Below are positions 47,018 to 57,436 of a DNA stretch of 64,000 bases, piece by piece. The stretch is taken from contig NZ_JAAVVW010000003.1 in assembly GCF_023910625.1 (NCBI RefSeq), positions 930,001-994,000 of the forward strand, given 5' to 3'. The position numbers and the translations under genes were made by a program. The stretch comes from Limnohabitans sp. (GTDB lineage: Bacteria > Pseudomonadota > Gammaproteobacteria > Burkholderiales > Burkholderiaceae_C). The notes beneath the pieces were generated by a model that worked only from the letters and a program-made list of their open reading frames with translations, had not been told where the DNA came from and made no database searches. Each line of letters begins with the position of its first letter. The stretch's first letter is position 1.

Positions 47018-48100
47018 TCAGTGCCAGATGTTCCATGGCGAGTGCAACCACACGCCAACGACCAGCAGCCACACCAAAGTGACAGGGATGAAGATCTTCC
47101 AGCCCAGACGCATGATCTGGTCATAACGGAAGCGCGGGAATGTGGCACGAATCCAGATGAACATGGACACCACCAAGAAAGTCTTGAGGCCCAGCCAGAT
47201 CCAGCCCGGGATCATGTTGAACAAGGCGTGGTCGATGGGCGACAACCAGCCGCCCAGGAACATGATCACGGCCAGGATGGACACCAGCCACATGCTGGCG
47301 TATTCGGCCAAGAAGAAGATCGCAAAGCCCATGCCCGAATACTCGACCATGTGACCGGCGACAATCTCGGCCTCGCCTTCGACCACGTCAAACGGGTGAC
47401 GGTTGGTTTCGGCCACGCCCGAGATCAAGTAGACGATGAAGATGGGCAACAGCGGCAACCAGTTCCAAGAGAAGATGCTCAGGCCCATGTCGGCGGCAGC
47501 GCCCTTGCCTTGCGCCAGAACGATCTCTGTCAAGTTCATGCTGCCCGAGACCATCAAGACCACCAGGAAGCAAAAGCCCATGGCGATCTCGTAGCTCACC
47601 ATTTGCGCCGATGCACGCAGCGCACCCAAAAAGGCATATTTGGAGTTGGAGGCCCAGCCCGCGATGATCACGCCATACACCTCAATCGACGTGATCGCCA
47701 TCACCAGCAACAAACCCGCATTGATGTTGGTCAGTGCCTGCTCGGGGCCAAAGGGAATCGCCACCCAGGCGGCCAAGGCCGGCATGATGGCCATGATCGG
47801 GCCCAGGCGGAACAAGCCGGGGCTGGCCGCTGTGGGGTTGATCAACTCCTTGGTCAGGAGTTTGAGCGCGTCGGCAATCGGTTGCAACAAACCAAACGGC
47901 CCCACGCGGTTGGGGCCATGACGCACTTGCATGAAGCCCAAGAGTTTGCGTTCCCACAGTGTCAGGTAAGCTACAGCGCCCATCAGCGGCGCGAGGATGG
48001 CGACGATCTTGAGCAAGATCCACAAAACAGGCCAAACCATCGTGGCCCACCAGCTGGCAGCCACCAAATTCAGGCCGCCGTTGTACAGCGCGTCAATCAT
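47018..48100 (-). CDS. nuoH: NADH-quinone oxidoreductase subunit H
   Basis: A 360-residue, eight-helix subunit lining the quinone site. It has [57 protein letters not shown] and [24 protein letters not shown] with the acidic loop that couples quinone reduction to pumping. It overlaps the nuoG end by eight bases. Confidence 0.96.
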   Translation of the reverse strand: MIDALYNGGLNLVAASWWATMVWPVLWILLKIVAILAPLMGAVAYLTLWERKLLGFMQVRHGPNRVGPFGLLQPIADALKLLTKELINPTAASPGLFRLGPIMAIMPALAAWVAIPFGPEQALTNINAGLLLVMAITSIEVYGVIIAGWASNSKYAFLGALRASAQMVSYEIAMGFCFLVVLMVSGSMNLTEIVLAQGKGAAADMGLSIFSWNWLPLLPIFIVYLISGVAETNRHPFDVVEGEAEIVAGHMVEYSGMGFAIFFLAEYASMWLVSILAVIMFLGGWLSPIDHALFNMIPGWIWLGLKTFLVVSMFIWIRATFPRFRYDQIMRLGWKIFIPVTLVWLLVVGVWLHSPWNIWH

Positions 48101-50207
48101 GGGTCACCTCCAGACGGGCGTCTGCGGTCAATTGCAAAGAAGGCGCGCGGCGCACGGTACCGTCCAACTGGTAAATGGAAGCGACCGCCGGAGCGGGCGT
48201 GGTGGTCCCCGTCAGATTGATGGCGGCCCGTGTGACGTTAGATGCTGCCAGCGGCTGCGCTGTGGCGCGGGACAACACATCTTGAGAGGTCTCGAAGGAC
48301 ACGCCCGGGATGTCGAGCAAGTTGGCCAGCACGCGCAGCACTTTCCAGGCCGGACGGGTATCGGCCAAAGGCTTGACCACGGCGTGGAAGCTTTGCAGGC
48401 GGCCTTCGGCGTTGACAAAAGAGCCCGATGTTTCGGTGAACGGGGCAATCGGCAGCAGCACATCGCTGAATGCCATGTTGGCCTTGAACGGGCTGAGCGT
48501 GACCACCATTTCGACCTGCGCCAGTGCTGGGGCAGCAGCGCCACCTGCGGCGCTGTCAAACTCTGGCTCGGTGTTCAGCAAGATCGCGGCTTTCAGGCCG
48601 CCGGCCAGCATCTGGCCCGCATGCTTGCCGCCGGTTTGGGGCTGTGCGCCTACCCATTGCGCGCCCACGGTGTTGGCCGCTTCGGTCAGATAACCCACGC
48701 TGGCGCCCGTTTGCTCGGCAATCCAGTTGGCCAGGGCCAGCAAGGTCGAAGCGTTGGCATGGTGTGCTGCGGCATTGCCCAGCAACACCGCCTTACGCTC
48801 GCCGCCCAGCAGAGACTTGGCGATGGCTTGGGCTTGTACAGAGGCCGTGCCCGCACAAGGGGCTGTGACGCCCTTCTCGGCTGCAATGGCGGTCGCCACA
48901 TCGGCCAGGGTTTGCGCCCAGGTAAACGCATCGGTCACTACCGCGTTGGCCACAGACATGGCCCAGGCGTCGGCATGGCTGAATGCCGCGGGGTCGGTGA
49001 TCACGTGCAGCTGAGCGCCATGGCGCACGGCGTGCCGTACACGCAGGGCAAACAGTGGATGGTCTTTGCGCAGGTTGGAGCCCACGACCAGAACACGCTG
49101 CAAGGTAGACAACGATGCAATGGATGTGCCCAAAGTGCGCACACCTTCGGCTGTAGCAAATTCGGCGTTGCGCAAACGGAAATCAATGTTGTCAGAGCCC
49201 AGGCCGCGCATCAAAGCACCGGCCAAATACAACTCTTCCACGGTGCTGTGCGGGCTGACCAATGCGCCGATGCCGTTGGCACCGTGGTCGCGCTGGATGT
49301 TGCGCAAACCATTGGCCACGTATTCGAGGGCGGTTTGCCAGTCCACAGTTTTCCACTCGCCGCCCTGCTTGAGCATGGGATGGGTCAGGCGGTCAGTGCC
49401 ATTCAGGGCTTCGTAAGAGAAACGCTCGCGGTCAGCGATCCAGCACTCGTTGACATCTTCGTTTTCCAGCGGTACGACGCGCATGACCTGGTTGTTCTTG
49501 ACCTGCACGATCAGGTTGGCACCGGACGAATCGTGCGCAGCCACCGACTTGCGACGCGACAACTCCCAAGTGCGGGCGTGGTAGCGGAACGGCTTGCTGG
49601 TCAAAGCGCCCACGGGGCAGATGTCGATCATGTTGCCCGACAACTCGGAGTCAATCGTCTGGCCCAGGAAGGTTTCGATTTCGGCGTGTTCGCCCCGGTG
49701 TGACATGCCCAACTCCATGGCACCGGCCACTTCCTGGCCGAAACGCACGCAGCGTGTGCAGTGGATGCAGCGGCTCATCTCTTCCATCGAGATCAGAGGG
49801 CCGACTTCCTTATGAAACACCACACGCTTTTCTTCTTCGTAGCGCGAGCTGCTGCCACCGTAACCCACAGCCAAATCTTGCAACTGGCACTCACCGCCTT
49901 GGTCGCAAATGGGGCAATCCAGCGGGTGGTTGATCAGCAAAAACTCCATGACCGACTTTTGCGCCGCGATGGCCTTGTCGCTCTTGGTGCGCACGATCAT
50001 GCCTTGCGTCACGGGCGTGGCGCATGCGGGCATGGGCTTGGGGGCTTTTTCGACCTCAACCAGGCACATGCGGCAGTTGGCCGCAATGCTCAATTTTTTG
50101 TGATAACAGAAATGCGGAATGTAGGTGCCGGCTTTTTCAGCGGCATGCATCACCATGCTGCCTTCGGCAACTTCCACTTTCTGACCGTCGAGTTCTATTT
50201 CAACCAT
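48093..50207 (-). CDS. nuoG: NADH-quinone oxidoreductase subunit G
   Basis: A 704-residue subunit. N-terminal clusters are bound by [20 protein letters not shown] (2Fe-2S), [15 protein letters not shown] with the His-coordinated N5 region, and [14 protein letters not shown] with [12 protein letters not shown]. The remainder is a molybdopterin-oxidoreductase-like domain that has lost its cofactor. It carries electrons from NuoF/E towards NuoI and overlaps nuoF by eight bases. Confidence 0.95.
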   Translation of the reverse strand: MVEIELDGQKVEVAEGSMVMHAAEKAGTYIPHFCYHKKLSIAANCRMCLVEVEKAPKPMPACATPVTQGMIVRTKSDKAIAAQKSVMEFLLINHPLDCPICDQGGECQLQDLAVGYGGSSSRYEEEKRVVFHKEVGPLISMEEMSRCIHCTRCVRFGQEVAGAMELGMSHRGEHAEIETFLGQTIDSELSGNMIDICPVGALTSKPFRYHARTWELSRRKSVAAHDSSGANLIVQVKNNQVMRVVPLENEDVNECWIADRERFSYEALNGTDRLTHPMLKQGGEWKTVDWQTALEYVANGLRNIQRDHGANGIGALVSPHSTVEELYLAGALMRGLGSDNIDFRLRNAEFATAEGVRTLGTSIASLSTLQRVLVVGSNLRKDHPLFALRVRHAVRHGAQLHVITDPAAFSHADAWAMSVANAVVTDAFTWAQTLADVATAIAAEKGVTAPCAGTASVQAQAIAKSLLGGERKAVLLGNAAAHHANASTLLALANWIAEQTGASVGYLTEAANTVGAQWVGAQPQTGGKHAGQMLAGGLKAAILLNTEPEFDSAAGGAAAPALAQVEMVVTLSPFKANMAFSDVLLPIAPFTETSGSFVNAEGRLQSFHAVVKPLADTRPAWKVLRVLANLLDIPGVSFETSQDVLSRATAQPLAASNVTRAAINLTGTTTPAPAVASIYQLDGTVRRAPSLQLTADARLEVTHD

Positions 50208-51600
50208 GGGTCTTCACCGCTGTTGCATCGGCATCGACCATGGAGGTCTTGTGCTCGATGAGGTGTACAAATTCGTGACGGAAATGCTTGAGCATGCCGC
50301 GCACCGGCATGGCCGCTGCATCGCCCAAAGCGCAAATCGTGCGGCCCATGATGTTGCCGGCCACACTGTCGAGCATGTCGATGTCGCTGGCACGGCCTTG
50401 GCCGTGTTCAATGCGGTCCACCATGCGCCAGAGCCAACCTGTGCCTTCACGGCAAGGGGTGCATTGACCGCAAGACTCGTGCGAGTAAAAGTAAGACAAA
50501 CGCGCCAGCGCCTTGACCATGCAACGCGTTTCGTCCATGACGATCACTGCGCCCGAACCCAACATCGAACCGCCCTCTTTGGCGATGCTGTCGTAGTCCA
50601 TGGTCAGCTTCATCATCAACTCGGCAGGAACGACCGGCGAGGACGATCCGCCAGGGATCACCGCCTTGAGTTGGCGACCACCGCGCATGCCACCGGCCAG
50701 TTCGAGCAGCTTGGCAAAGGGCGTGCCCATGGGCACTTCGTAATTGCCGGGGCGCTCCACGTCACCGCTGACCGAAAAGATCTTGGTGCCGCCGTTGTTG
50801 GGTTTGCCACATTCCAGATACGCCAGACCCCCATTGCGGATGATCCAGGGCACCGCTGCGAAGGTTTCGGTGTTGTTGATGGTGGTGGGCTTGCCGTACA
50901 GGCCAAAGCTGGCGGGAAACGGTGGCTTGAAGCGAGGCTGGCCTTTTTTACCTTCGAGTGATTCAAGCAAAGCGGTTTCTTCGCCGCAGATGTAAGCGCC
51001 AAACCCGTGCGAGGCGTGCAGCTGAAAGCTGAACGTGCTGCCCATGATGTTGTCACCCAAATAGCCTGCAGCACGGGCCTCTTCGAGGGCCGCCTCAAAG
51101 CGCTCGTAGGTGTGGAAAATTTCGCCGTGAATGTAGTTGTAACCCACGCTGATGCCCATGGCATAAGCGGCGATGATCATGCCTTCAATCACCGTGTGGG
51201 GGTTGTACTCCATGATGTCACGGTCTTTGCATGTCCCCGGCTCGCCTTCGTCCGAGTTGCACACCAAATACTTTTGCCCAGGGAACTGGCGGGGCATGAA
51301 GCTCCACTTCAGACCCGTGGGGAAACCCGCACCGCCGCGACCGCGCAGGCCGGACTCTTTCACGGTGGCGATCACCTGGTCTTGGGTCATGCCCGCAACG
51401 CCGGTCTCGGCATGGGGTTCGGCACCGTCTTTGCCCAAAATTTTACGCAAGGCCTCATAGCCGCCGCGTGCTTCGTAGTCTTGGATGCCCCAGTTCTTGC
51501 CATTCAAACCGGCATAAATTTGCGGGTTGATGTGGCGGTCATGGAAGCAGCTTTCCACGCCGGTGGCTTGGAATTGGCTCAGAATTTGTTCGACGTTCAT
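50200..51600 (-). CDS. nuoF: NADH-quinone oxidoreductase subunit F
   Basis: A 466-residue NADH- and FMN-binding subunit. [13 protein letters not shown] and [14 protein letters not shown] form the nucleotide and flavin sites; [14 protein letters not shown] binds the N3 4Fe-4S cluster. It receives hydride from NADH. It starts immediately beyond the nuoE stop (one shared base). Confidence 0.96.
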   Translation of the reverse strand: MNVEQILSQFQATGVESCFHDRHINPQIYAGLNGKNWGIQDYEARGGYEALRKILGKDGAEPHAETGVAGMTQDQVIATVKESGLRGRGGAGFPTGLKWSFMPRQFPGQKYLVCNSDEGEPGTCKDRDIMEYNPHTVIEGMIIAAYAMGISVGYNYIHGEIFHTYERFEAALEEARAAGYLGDNIMGSTFSFQLHASHGFGAYICGEETALLESLEGKKGQPRFKPPFPASFGLYGKPTTINNTETFAAVPWIIRNGGLAYLECGKPNNGGTKIFSVSGDVERPGNYEVPMGTPFAKLLELAGGMRGGRQLKAVIPGGSSSPVVPAELMMKLTMDYDSIAKEGGSMLGSGAVIVMDETRCMVKALARLSYFYSHESCGQCTPCREGTGWLWRMVDRIEHGQGRASDIDMLDSVAGNIMGRTICALGDAAAMPVRGMLKHFRHEFVHLIEHKTSMVDADATAVKTHG

Positions 51601-52088
51601 CAGGCGGCCTCGGCTTTCTTCAGGCTGTCGACGAGTTGGTCCAATTTTTCATGGCTCATGAAGCTGCACATGTGGCGGTCATTGACCAACAACACGGGCG
51701 CATCGGCGCAAGCGCCTTGGCACTCGCTGGGCTGCAAAGTGAACAAGCCGTCGGCAGTGGTCTGGCCCGAATGCACGCCCAGCTTGCGCTCCAAGTGTTC
51801 CAGGGCCGCTTGGCCACCGCGCAACTGGCAAGGCAGATTGGTGCAGACGTTCAGCTTGAACTTGCCGACCGGCTTTTGGTTGTACATGTTGTAGAAGGTG
51901 GTGACTTCGTGTACCGCCATAACAGGCATGGCCAACACCTCGGCCACGACTTGCTCACTGTCGGGGCTCACCCAGCCTTGTTCTTGCTGCACGATAGCCA
52001 AGCAAGCCATGACGGCCGACTGCTTTTGGTCTGCAGGGAACTTGGCAACTTCACGCGCAAAGCGTGCTCTGGTGGAATCAGAGATCAT
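51600..52088 (-). CDS. nuoE: NADH-quinone oxidoreductase subunit E
   Basis: A 162-residue thioredoxin-like 2Fe-2S subunit. Cluster N1a cysteines lie in [12 protein letters not shown] and [17 protein letters not shown]; the helical N-terminal part has [19 protein letters not shown]. Pairs with NuoF in the NADH dehydrogenase module. Four-base overlap with nuoD. Confidence 0.95.
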   Translation of the reverse strand: MISDSTRARFAREVAKFPADQKQSAVMACLAIVQQEQGWVSPDSEQVVAEVLAMPVMAVHEVTTFYNMYNQKPVGKFKLNVCTNLPCQLRGGQAALEHLERKLGVHSGQTTADGLFTLQPSECQGACADAPVLLVNDRHMCSFMSHEKLDQLVDSLKKAEAA

Positions 52089-53338
52089 CGGTCAATCTCT
52101 CCAAAAACGATGTCCATGGTCCCGATGATGGCGACCGCATCGGCCAGCATGTGGCCACGGGCCATTTCATCGAGAGTGGCCAAATGGGCAAAGCCCGGGG
52201 CACGAATTTTGAGGCGATAAGGCTTGTTGGCCCCATCGCTCACCATGTAGATGCCGAACTCACCTTTGGGGTGCTCGACAGCAGCGTAGGCCTCGCCTTC
52301 GGGCACATGGAAACCTTCAGTGAAGAGCTTGAAATGGTGAATCAAGTCTTCCATGTTGGTCTTCATGCCTTCACGCGCAGGCGGCGCGATCTTGTGGTTG
52401 TCGGTGATGACCGGGCCAGGGTGGGCACGTAACCACTTCACGCACTGCTGGATGATGCGGTTGGATTCGCGCATCTCCTGCACACGCACCAGGTAACGGT
52501 CATAGCTGTCACCGGTCTTGCCCACGGGCACGTCAAATTCGACTTGGTCATAAGCGTCGTAAGGTTGCTTTTTGCGCAAGTCCCAAGCGAAGCCGGAGCC
52601 GCGCAGCATGGGGCCGGTCATGCCCAAATTGAGGGCACGCTCTGGAGTCACCACGCCCACACCCACGGTGCGCTGCTTCCAGATGCGGTTGTCGGTCAAC
52701 AGGGTTTCGTACTCATCCACGCACTTCGGAAAGCGCTGAGTAAAGTCGTCGATGAAGTCCAGCAAGGAGCCATTGCGGTTCTTGTTGAGCTGCTCGATGG
52801 CCTTGGCGTTCTTGACCTTGCTGACCTTGTACTGCGGCATGCTGTCTGGCAGGTCGCGGTACACGCCACCGGGGCGGAAGTAGGCTGCGTGCATGCGGGC
52901 ACCCGAGACGGCCTCGTAAATGTCGAACAGGTCTTCGCGCTCACGGAAGGTGTAGATCAGGATGGTGGAGCTGCCGCAATCGTTGCCGTGCGAACCGAGC
53001 CACATGAGGTGGTTCAAGATGCGGGTAATTTCGGAGAACATCACGCGGATGTACTGGGCGCGCATGGGCACTTGCAGGCCCAGCATCTTTTCGATGGCCA
53101 AGCAATACGCATGCTCGTTGCACATCATCGACACGTAATCCAAGCGGTCCATGTAGGGCAGCGACTGGATGTAGGTTTTGCTCTCCGCCAACTTTTCGGT
53201 AGCGCGGTGCAGCAAGCCAATGTGCGGATCGGCACGTTGCACGACCTCGCCATCCAACTCGAGCACCAAGCGCAACACACCGTGTGCGGCCGGGTGCTGG
53301 GGACCGAAGTTCAGCGTGTAGTTCTTGATTTCGGCCAT
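52085..53338 (-). CDS. nuoD: NADH-quinone oxidoreductase subunit D
   Basis: A 417-residue 49-kDa-type subunit with [49 protein letters not shown] and the C-terminal [28 protein letters not shown]. Together with NuoB it forms the quinone-reduction site. Separate from nuoC (not fused as in E. coli). Confidence 0.96.
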   Translation of the reverse strand: MAEIKNYTLNFGPQHPAAHGVLRLVLELDGEVVQRADPHIGLLHRATEKLAESKTYIQSLPYMDRLDYVSMMCNEHAYCLAIEKMLGLQVPMRAQYIRVMFSEITRILNHLMWLGSHGNDCGSSTILIYTFREREDLFDIYEAVSGARMHAAYFRPGGVYRDLPDSMPQYKVSKVKNAKAIEQLNKNRNGSLLDFIDDFTQRFPKCVDEYETLLTDNRIWKQRTVGVGVVTPERALNLGMTGPMLRGSGFAWDLRKKQPYDAYDQVEFDVPVGKTGDSYDRYLVRVQEMRESNRIIQQCVKWLRAHPGPVITDNHKIAPPAREGMKTNMEDLIHHFKLFTEGFHVPEGEAYAAVEHPKGEFGIYMVSDGANKPYRLKIRAPGFAHLATLDEMARGHMLADAVAIIGTMDIVFGEIDR

Positions 53339-53339
53339 G

Positions 53340-53948
53340 TCAGTTCAGGCCTCCGTAGTTGTCTTCGCGGATAATGCGCGGCGTGATTTCGCGTGGCTCA
53401 ATGCTCACGGGCTCGTAAATCACGCGCTTGCGCTCGGCGTCGTAACGCATTTCGACGTGACCCGACAGCGGGAAGTCTTTGCGGAAGGGGTGACCGATGA
53501 AACCGTAGTCGGTCAAGATGCGGCGCAGGTCGTTGTGGCCTTCGAACACGATGCCGTAGAGGTCGAACGCTTCGCGCTCGTACCAGTTGGCCGAGTTCCA
53601 GATGTCGTTGACCGAATCCACCAAAGGCAGATCGTCATCGGGGCAGAGCACTTTGACGCGCACGCGCTGGTTCAGGCTCACGGACAACAAATGCACCGTG
53701 ACACCAAAACGCGGGCCATCGGTGCCCACTTCGCGGTAAGCCGAGTAATCAAGTCCTGCCAAATCTACAAGCTGTTCAAATTGGCAGCCAGGCGCATCAC
53801 GCAGGGTTTGCATCACACCCAGGTAATGGGCCGCGCTCACATGCACAGTCACCTCACCTAGGGCCAGGGTGATTTTCTGCACCCGATCACCCAAGGCAAC
53901 AGCCAAGTTGTCTTGCAAGTCTTCGGGGCGAATGGCGAAATCGGTCAT
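53340..53948 (-). CDS. nuoC: NADH-quinone oxidoreductase subunit C
   Basis: A 202-residue 30-kDa-type subunit; [40 protein letters not shown] is the family signature. The ATG at 53948 has GAGGGG seven bases upstream; another at 53954 abuts that site, and the open frame further upstream overlaps nuoB. One base separates it from nuoD. Confidence 0.95.
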   Translation of the reverse strand: MTDFAIRPEDLQDNLAVALGDRVQKITLALGEVTVHVSAAHYLGVMQTLRDAPGCQFEQLVDLAGLDYSAYREVGTDGPRFGVTVHLLSVSLNQRVRVKVLCPDDDLPLVDSVNDIWNSANWYEREAFDLYGIVFEGHNDLRRILTDYGFIGHPFRKDFPLSGHVEMRYDAERKRVIYEPVSIEPREITPRIIREDNYGGLN

Positions 53949-53959
53949 CGTCATTCCCC

Positions 53960-54439
53960 TCAAGCGCGCGCAATGGTGTGCGTGCGGCGGATTTTTTGCT
54001 GCAGCTGGATGATGCCGTAGATCAGCGCTTCGGCCGTGGGCGGGCAACCCGGCACATACACATCCACCGGCACGATGCGGTCGCAACCGCGCACCACCGA
54101 ATAGCTGTAGTGGTAATAACCACCGCCATTGGCGCAAGAACCCATGGAGATCACCCAGCGGGGTTCAGACATCTGGTCATAGACCTTGCGCAGCGCCGGG
54201 GCCATTTTGTTGCACAAGGTGCCCGCCACGATCATCAAGTCGGCCTGACGGGGGCTGGCTCGAAACACTTCGGCACCGAATCGCCCCAAGTCATAACGGG
54301 CAGTGGCCGAATGCATCATCTCGACCGCGCAGCAGGCCAGACCAAAGGTCATGGGCCAGAGCGAGCCGGTTTTGGCCCAGTTCACCACCGAGTCGTAACT
54401 CGTGGTGATGAAGCCTTCTTTCATCACGCCTTCAATCAT
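53960..54439 (-). CDS. nuoB: NADH-quinone oxidoreductase subunit B
   Basis: A 159-residue subunit with the N2 cluster cysteines: tandem Cys in [12 protein letters not shown], then [20 protein letters not shown] and [14 protein letters not shown]. It passes electrons from the N2 4Fe-4S centre to quinone at the NuoB/D interface. Confidence 0.96.
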   Translation of the reverse strand: MIEGVMKEGFITTSYDSVVNWAKTGSLWPMTFGLACCAVEMMHSATARYDLGRFGAEVFRASPRQADLMIVAGTLCNKMAPALRKVYDQMSEPRWVISMGSCANGGGYYHYSYSVVRGCDRIVPVDVYVPGCPPTAEALIYGIIQLQQKIRRTHTIARA

Positions 54440-54483
54440 TTGGGTTCCTCAAACAGGCTGTTTGCTGTTGTGCGTCAAAACGG

Positions 54484-54843
54484 TCATTCCCAGTCCAGGG
54501 CACCTTTTTTCCACTCGTAGACAAAGCCCACGACCAGAATGGCCAGAAAAATGATCACGGCCACAAAGCCGGACAGGCCCACCTCCTTGAGTGCCACGGC
54601 CCAAGGAAACAGGAAGGCGATTTCCAGATCAAACAAGATGAACAAGATGGCTACCAAATAGTAGCGCACATCGAACTTCATGCGGGCGTCTTCAAAAGCC
54701 TCGAAACCGCATTCGTAGGGGGAGTTTTTTTCTGCGTCAGGTCGGTTAGGCCCAAGGATGTAGCCCAAAACCTGGGGGATGATGCCGACAGCAACGCCGA
54801 CCAAAATGAACAAGAGAATCGGAAGGTACTGTTCGAGGTTCAT
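54484..54843 (-). CDS. nuoA: NADH-quinone oxidoreductase subunit A
   Basis: A 119-residue, three-helix subunit: [22 protein letters not shown], then [43 protein letters not shown], its conserved loop. First gene of the nuo operon. The frame is open upstream into the tRNA-Leu, but the ATG at 54843 is the family start. Confidence 0.96.
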   Translation of the reverse strand: MNLEQYLPILLFILVGVAVGIIPQVLGYILGPNRPDAEKNSPYECGFEAFEDARMKFDVRYYLVAILFILFDLEIAFLFPWAVALKEVGLSGFVAVIIFLAILVVGFVYEWKKGALDWE

Positions 54844-54909
54844 TTCGAGACTGCCGGTTAATGACCGAATGAAACACCCAGGCCTTGAGCCCGGGAAGTT
54901 CTGTTTGTC

Positions 54910-54994
54910 TGGTGCCGTCGGCGAGACTCGAACTCGCACAGCTTTCGCCACTACCCCCTCAAGATAGCGTGTCTACCAATTTCACCACGACGGC
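54910..54994 (-). tRNA. tRNA-Leu (anticodon GAG)
   Basis: The minus strand from 54994 to 54910 folds as an 85-base class II tRNA. The acceptor arm GCCGTCG pairs with CGACGGC, the D-arm carries TGGTAGACACG, the anticodon stem CTATC/GGTAG encloses TTGAGGG (anticodon GAG), there is a short variable arm, and the T-arm GTTCGAGTC precedes an encoded CCA. It lies 66 bases upstream of nuoA on the same strand, so both may share a promoter. Confidence 0.95.
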
Positions 54995-55149
54995 TGGTTG
55001 CACTAGACCAGCTTGCAAGAGGTACGCCTTGAGCGGATGTAGCTTGCTGGACAGGCTCTGATTTTACTCTGAAAACCTGCCGTTTTAACTGCTAAAAGCC
55101 GGAAATTTGCCCACAGTAACAAAGCTCAATGCAAGCTGACCCATTCGAA

Positions 55150-55539
55150 TCATTTGGCGGGAATGGCCGGCGGAACACTTCGGTCGGCAGTCGGCGCTGT
55201 CGTGTTGCCGGGAATCTGGGTGGCTGGACTCGCATCGACCGGGGCGGACGCAGGCGTATTGACCGAAACGCCCTCCAGCACACTGCCTGATGAAGCGGGC
55301 GCGAGGTTACCGAAATAAGCCAAGGACAAAGTGCACACAAAAAACACCACAGCCAGAACTGCCGTGGTGCGGGACATGAAATTGGCTCCGCCCGTTGCAC
55401 CAAACAAGCTGCCCGAACCGCCGCTGCCGAACGCAGCTCCCATGTCAGCTCCCTTGCCGTGCTGTATCAGGATCAAGCCAATCATGGCCAACGCCGACAG
55501 CATCTGAACCACCAAAATCAAAGTCAACATCACGCTCAT
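55150..55539 (-). CDS. secG: preprotein translocase subunit SecG
   Basis: A 129-residue SecG with two helices (LTLILVVQMLSALAMIGLILIQ and RTTAVLAVVFFVCTLSLAYF) around the hallmark QHGKGADMGAAFGSG and GSLFGATGGANFMSR loop. A Pro/Ala/Ser-rich tail follows. It assists SecYEA export. ATG 55539 fits the family; an upstream ATG at 55581 overlaps tpiA. Gap 54995-55149 shows no further gene. Confidence 0.93.
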   Translation of the reverse strand: MSVMLTLILVVQMLSALAMIGLILIQHGKGADMGAAFGSGGSGSLFGATGGANFMSRTTAVLAVVFFVCTLSLAYFGNLAPASSGSVLEGVSVNTPASAPVDASPATQIPGNTTAPTADRSVPPAIPAK

Positions 55540-55577
55540 CACATTTCTCCGAAGAATCAAAAACAGATGCTGAAAGC

Positions 55578-56330
55578 TCAACGAGAAGCGGCTTTCAACA
55601 TGGATAAAAAGTCAACCGCCTTGAGGGAAGCTCCCCCAATCAAGCCTCCATCCACATCCGGCTGGGCCAACAGGTCTTGGGCATTGGCGGCATTCATGCT
55701 ACCGCCATACAAAATGGCCACTCGATCGGCGTGGGCCGTGGCTGCTCGCAGTTGGGCGCGCAACACTGCATGCACCTGCTGAGCCTGCTGCGGTGAAGCG
55801 GTAAGGCCGGTGCCAATGGCCCAAACCGGCTCATAGGCCACCACGATCTCGCTGATGCAGTGACCATTGGCCTGAATTACCGCCGCCAACTGGCGCTTGA
55901 CGACCAACTCCGTCTGACCCGCTTCGCGCTCCGCCAGGCTCTCGCCCACACACACAATGGGCGTGATGCCCACAGCCAAAGCGCGTTGGGCCTTGATGGC
56001 CACCACAATATCCGTTTCGGAATGGTACTGACGGCGCTCGGAATGCCCCACGATGCAGTAACGCACCGCAAAATCACGCAGCATATCGGCAGACACCTCG
56101 CCTGTGTAAGCGCCCGAGGCATGGGACGATACGTCTTGGGCACCCAAGGCAATGGGTGAGCACGATAACAAGGATTGCATCTGCCCCAAGTAAACCGAAG
56201 GCACGCACAAGGCCGAGCGGCATTGGACCTGTCCCATCACGGCCAACACATCGGCCACCAAAGCAGCATTGGCCGACAAGCTGCCATGCATCTTCCAGTT
56301 ACCGACCATCAACTTCGCTGACATCGTCAT
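55578..56330 (-). CDS. tpiA: triosephosphate isomerase
   Basis: A 250-residue TIM barrel with NWKMHGS (Lys), CIVGHSERRQYH (catalytic His), VVAYEPVWAIGTG (catalytic Glu) and LYGGSMNAANA. It interconverts dihydroxyacetone phosphate and glyceraldehyde-3-phosphate. The start overlaps the upstream oxidoreductase stop by four bases. The tpiA-secG-tRNA-Leu-nuo order is common in this bacterial group. Confidence 0.95.
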   Translation of the reverse strand: MTMSAKLMVGNWKMHGSLSANAALVADVLAVMGQVQCRSALCVPSVYLGQMQSLLSCSPIALGAQDVSSHASGAYTGEVSADMLRDFAVRYCIVGHSERRQYHSETDIVVAIKAQRALAVGITPIVCVGESLAEREAGQTELVVKRQLAAVIQANGHCISEIVVAYEPVWAIGTGLTASPQQAQQVHAVLRAQLRAATAHADRVAILYGGSMNAANAQDLLAQPDVDGGLIGGASLKAVDFLSMLKAASR

Positions 56331-57340
56331 GACCAAGTCACCACCAATTTGCCCACATGCTGATTCGTCTCCATCAGGGCATGGGCCTGCGCCGCGCCTG
56401 AAGGCAAACCACCACCCGCCTCCACCGCAGCAAAAACGCTGTGGATGACCGGCTTGATGCGGCCCGACTCGATCCAGGGCCATACCGTCTGGCGCAAAGA
56501 CTGCGCAATCGCTGCCTTGAATTCTACGGGGCGCGGACGCAGTGTCGAGCCGGTGATCGTCAAGCGACGGCGCAGCACCATGCCGGCATTGAAATCGCTC
56601 TTGACGCCGCCTTGCACAGCGATGATGACCAAGCGACCGTCTTCGGCCAAGGCCTCGACTTCACGCGCCACATAGTCGCCCGCCACCATGTCCAAGATGA
56701 CATTCACACCCACGCCACCCGTGATGCGCTTGACCTCAGCCACAAAATCTGTGGTTTTATAGTTGATGGCATGGTCAGCGCCCAAGTCCAGGCAAGCCTG
56801 GCATTTGGCATCAGAACCTGCCGTGGCGATCACTTGAGCGCCAGCCGCCTTGGCCATCTGGATGGCTGTAACGCCGATACCGCTGGTGCCGCCCTGAATC
56901 AACAGGGTCTCACCCGCTTGCAAACGCCCGCGGTCAAACACATTGCTCCACACGGTAAAGCATGTCTCGGGCAGCGAAGCAGCTTCGGTATCCGTCAGGC
57001 CCTTGGGAACTGGCAAACACTGCACCACTGGGGCCACGCACAGTTGCGCATAACCACCACCCGCTACCAAAGCGCAGACACGGTCGCCCACTGCAAAACC
57101 GGCTTCGGCCATGGCCGCCGCATCACCCGACACCACCACGCCCGCCACCTCCAGACCAGGAATGTCAGAGGCACCCGGTGGCACAGGGTAGTTGCCGGTG
57201 CGTTGCAGCACATCGGGGCGATTGATGCCGCTGGCCGAAACGCGAATGAGCAACTCCCCTGCCCCGGCCACAGGCTCAGGACGGGTGCCGGGCACCAGCA
57301 CTTCAGGGGCGCCGAAGCTTTGAATTTCGATAACGTTCAT
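56327..57340 (-). CDS. NAD(P)H-quinone oxidoreductase, zinc-independent MDR family
   Basis: A 337-residue PIG3/QOR-type protein: GINRPDVLQRTGNYPVPPGAS, GLEVAGVV, TLLIQGGTSGIGVTAIQMAKA (nucleotide-binding Rossmann motif) and VGVNVILDMVAGDYV. It likely reduces quinones or enoyl compounds with NADPH; the actual substrate is unknown. No zinc-binding Cys/His set is present. ATG 57340 fits the family start (MNVIEIQSFG). Coupled to tpiA. Confidence 0.9.
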   Translation of the reverse strand: MNVIEIQSFGAPEVLVPGTRPEPVAGAGELLIRVSASGINRPDVLQRTGNYPVPPGASDIPGLEVAGVVVSGDAAAMAEAGFAVGDRVCALVAGGGYAQLCVAPVVQCLPVPKGLTDTEAASLPETCFTVWSNVFDRGRLQAGETLLIQGGTSGIGVTAIQMAKAAGAQVIATAGSDAKCQACLDLGADHAINYKTTDFVAEVKRITGGVGVNVILDMVAGDYVAREVEALAEDGRLVIIAVQGGVKSDFNAGMVLRRRLTITGSTLRPRPVEFKAAIAQSLRQTVWPWIESGRIKPVIHSVFAAVEAGGGLPSGAAQAHALMETNQHVGKLVVTWS

Positions 57341-57436
57341 GGTTTGTCCGTGCAGCGTTTGGCGTGATTGGCAGGTTGAGCCTTGCGGGTTGGAAGCTTC
57401 TCGCCTAACCCTCAACGCTCAACGCAAAACCCCTCA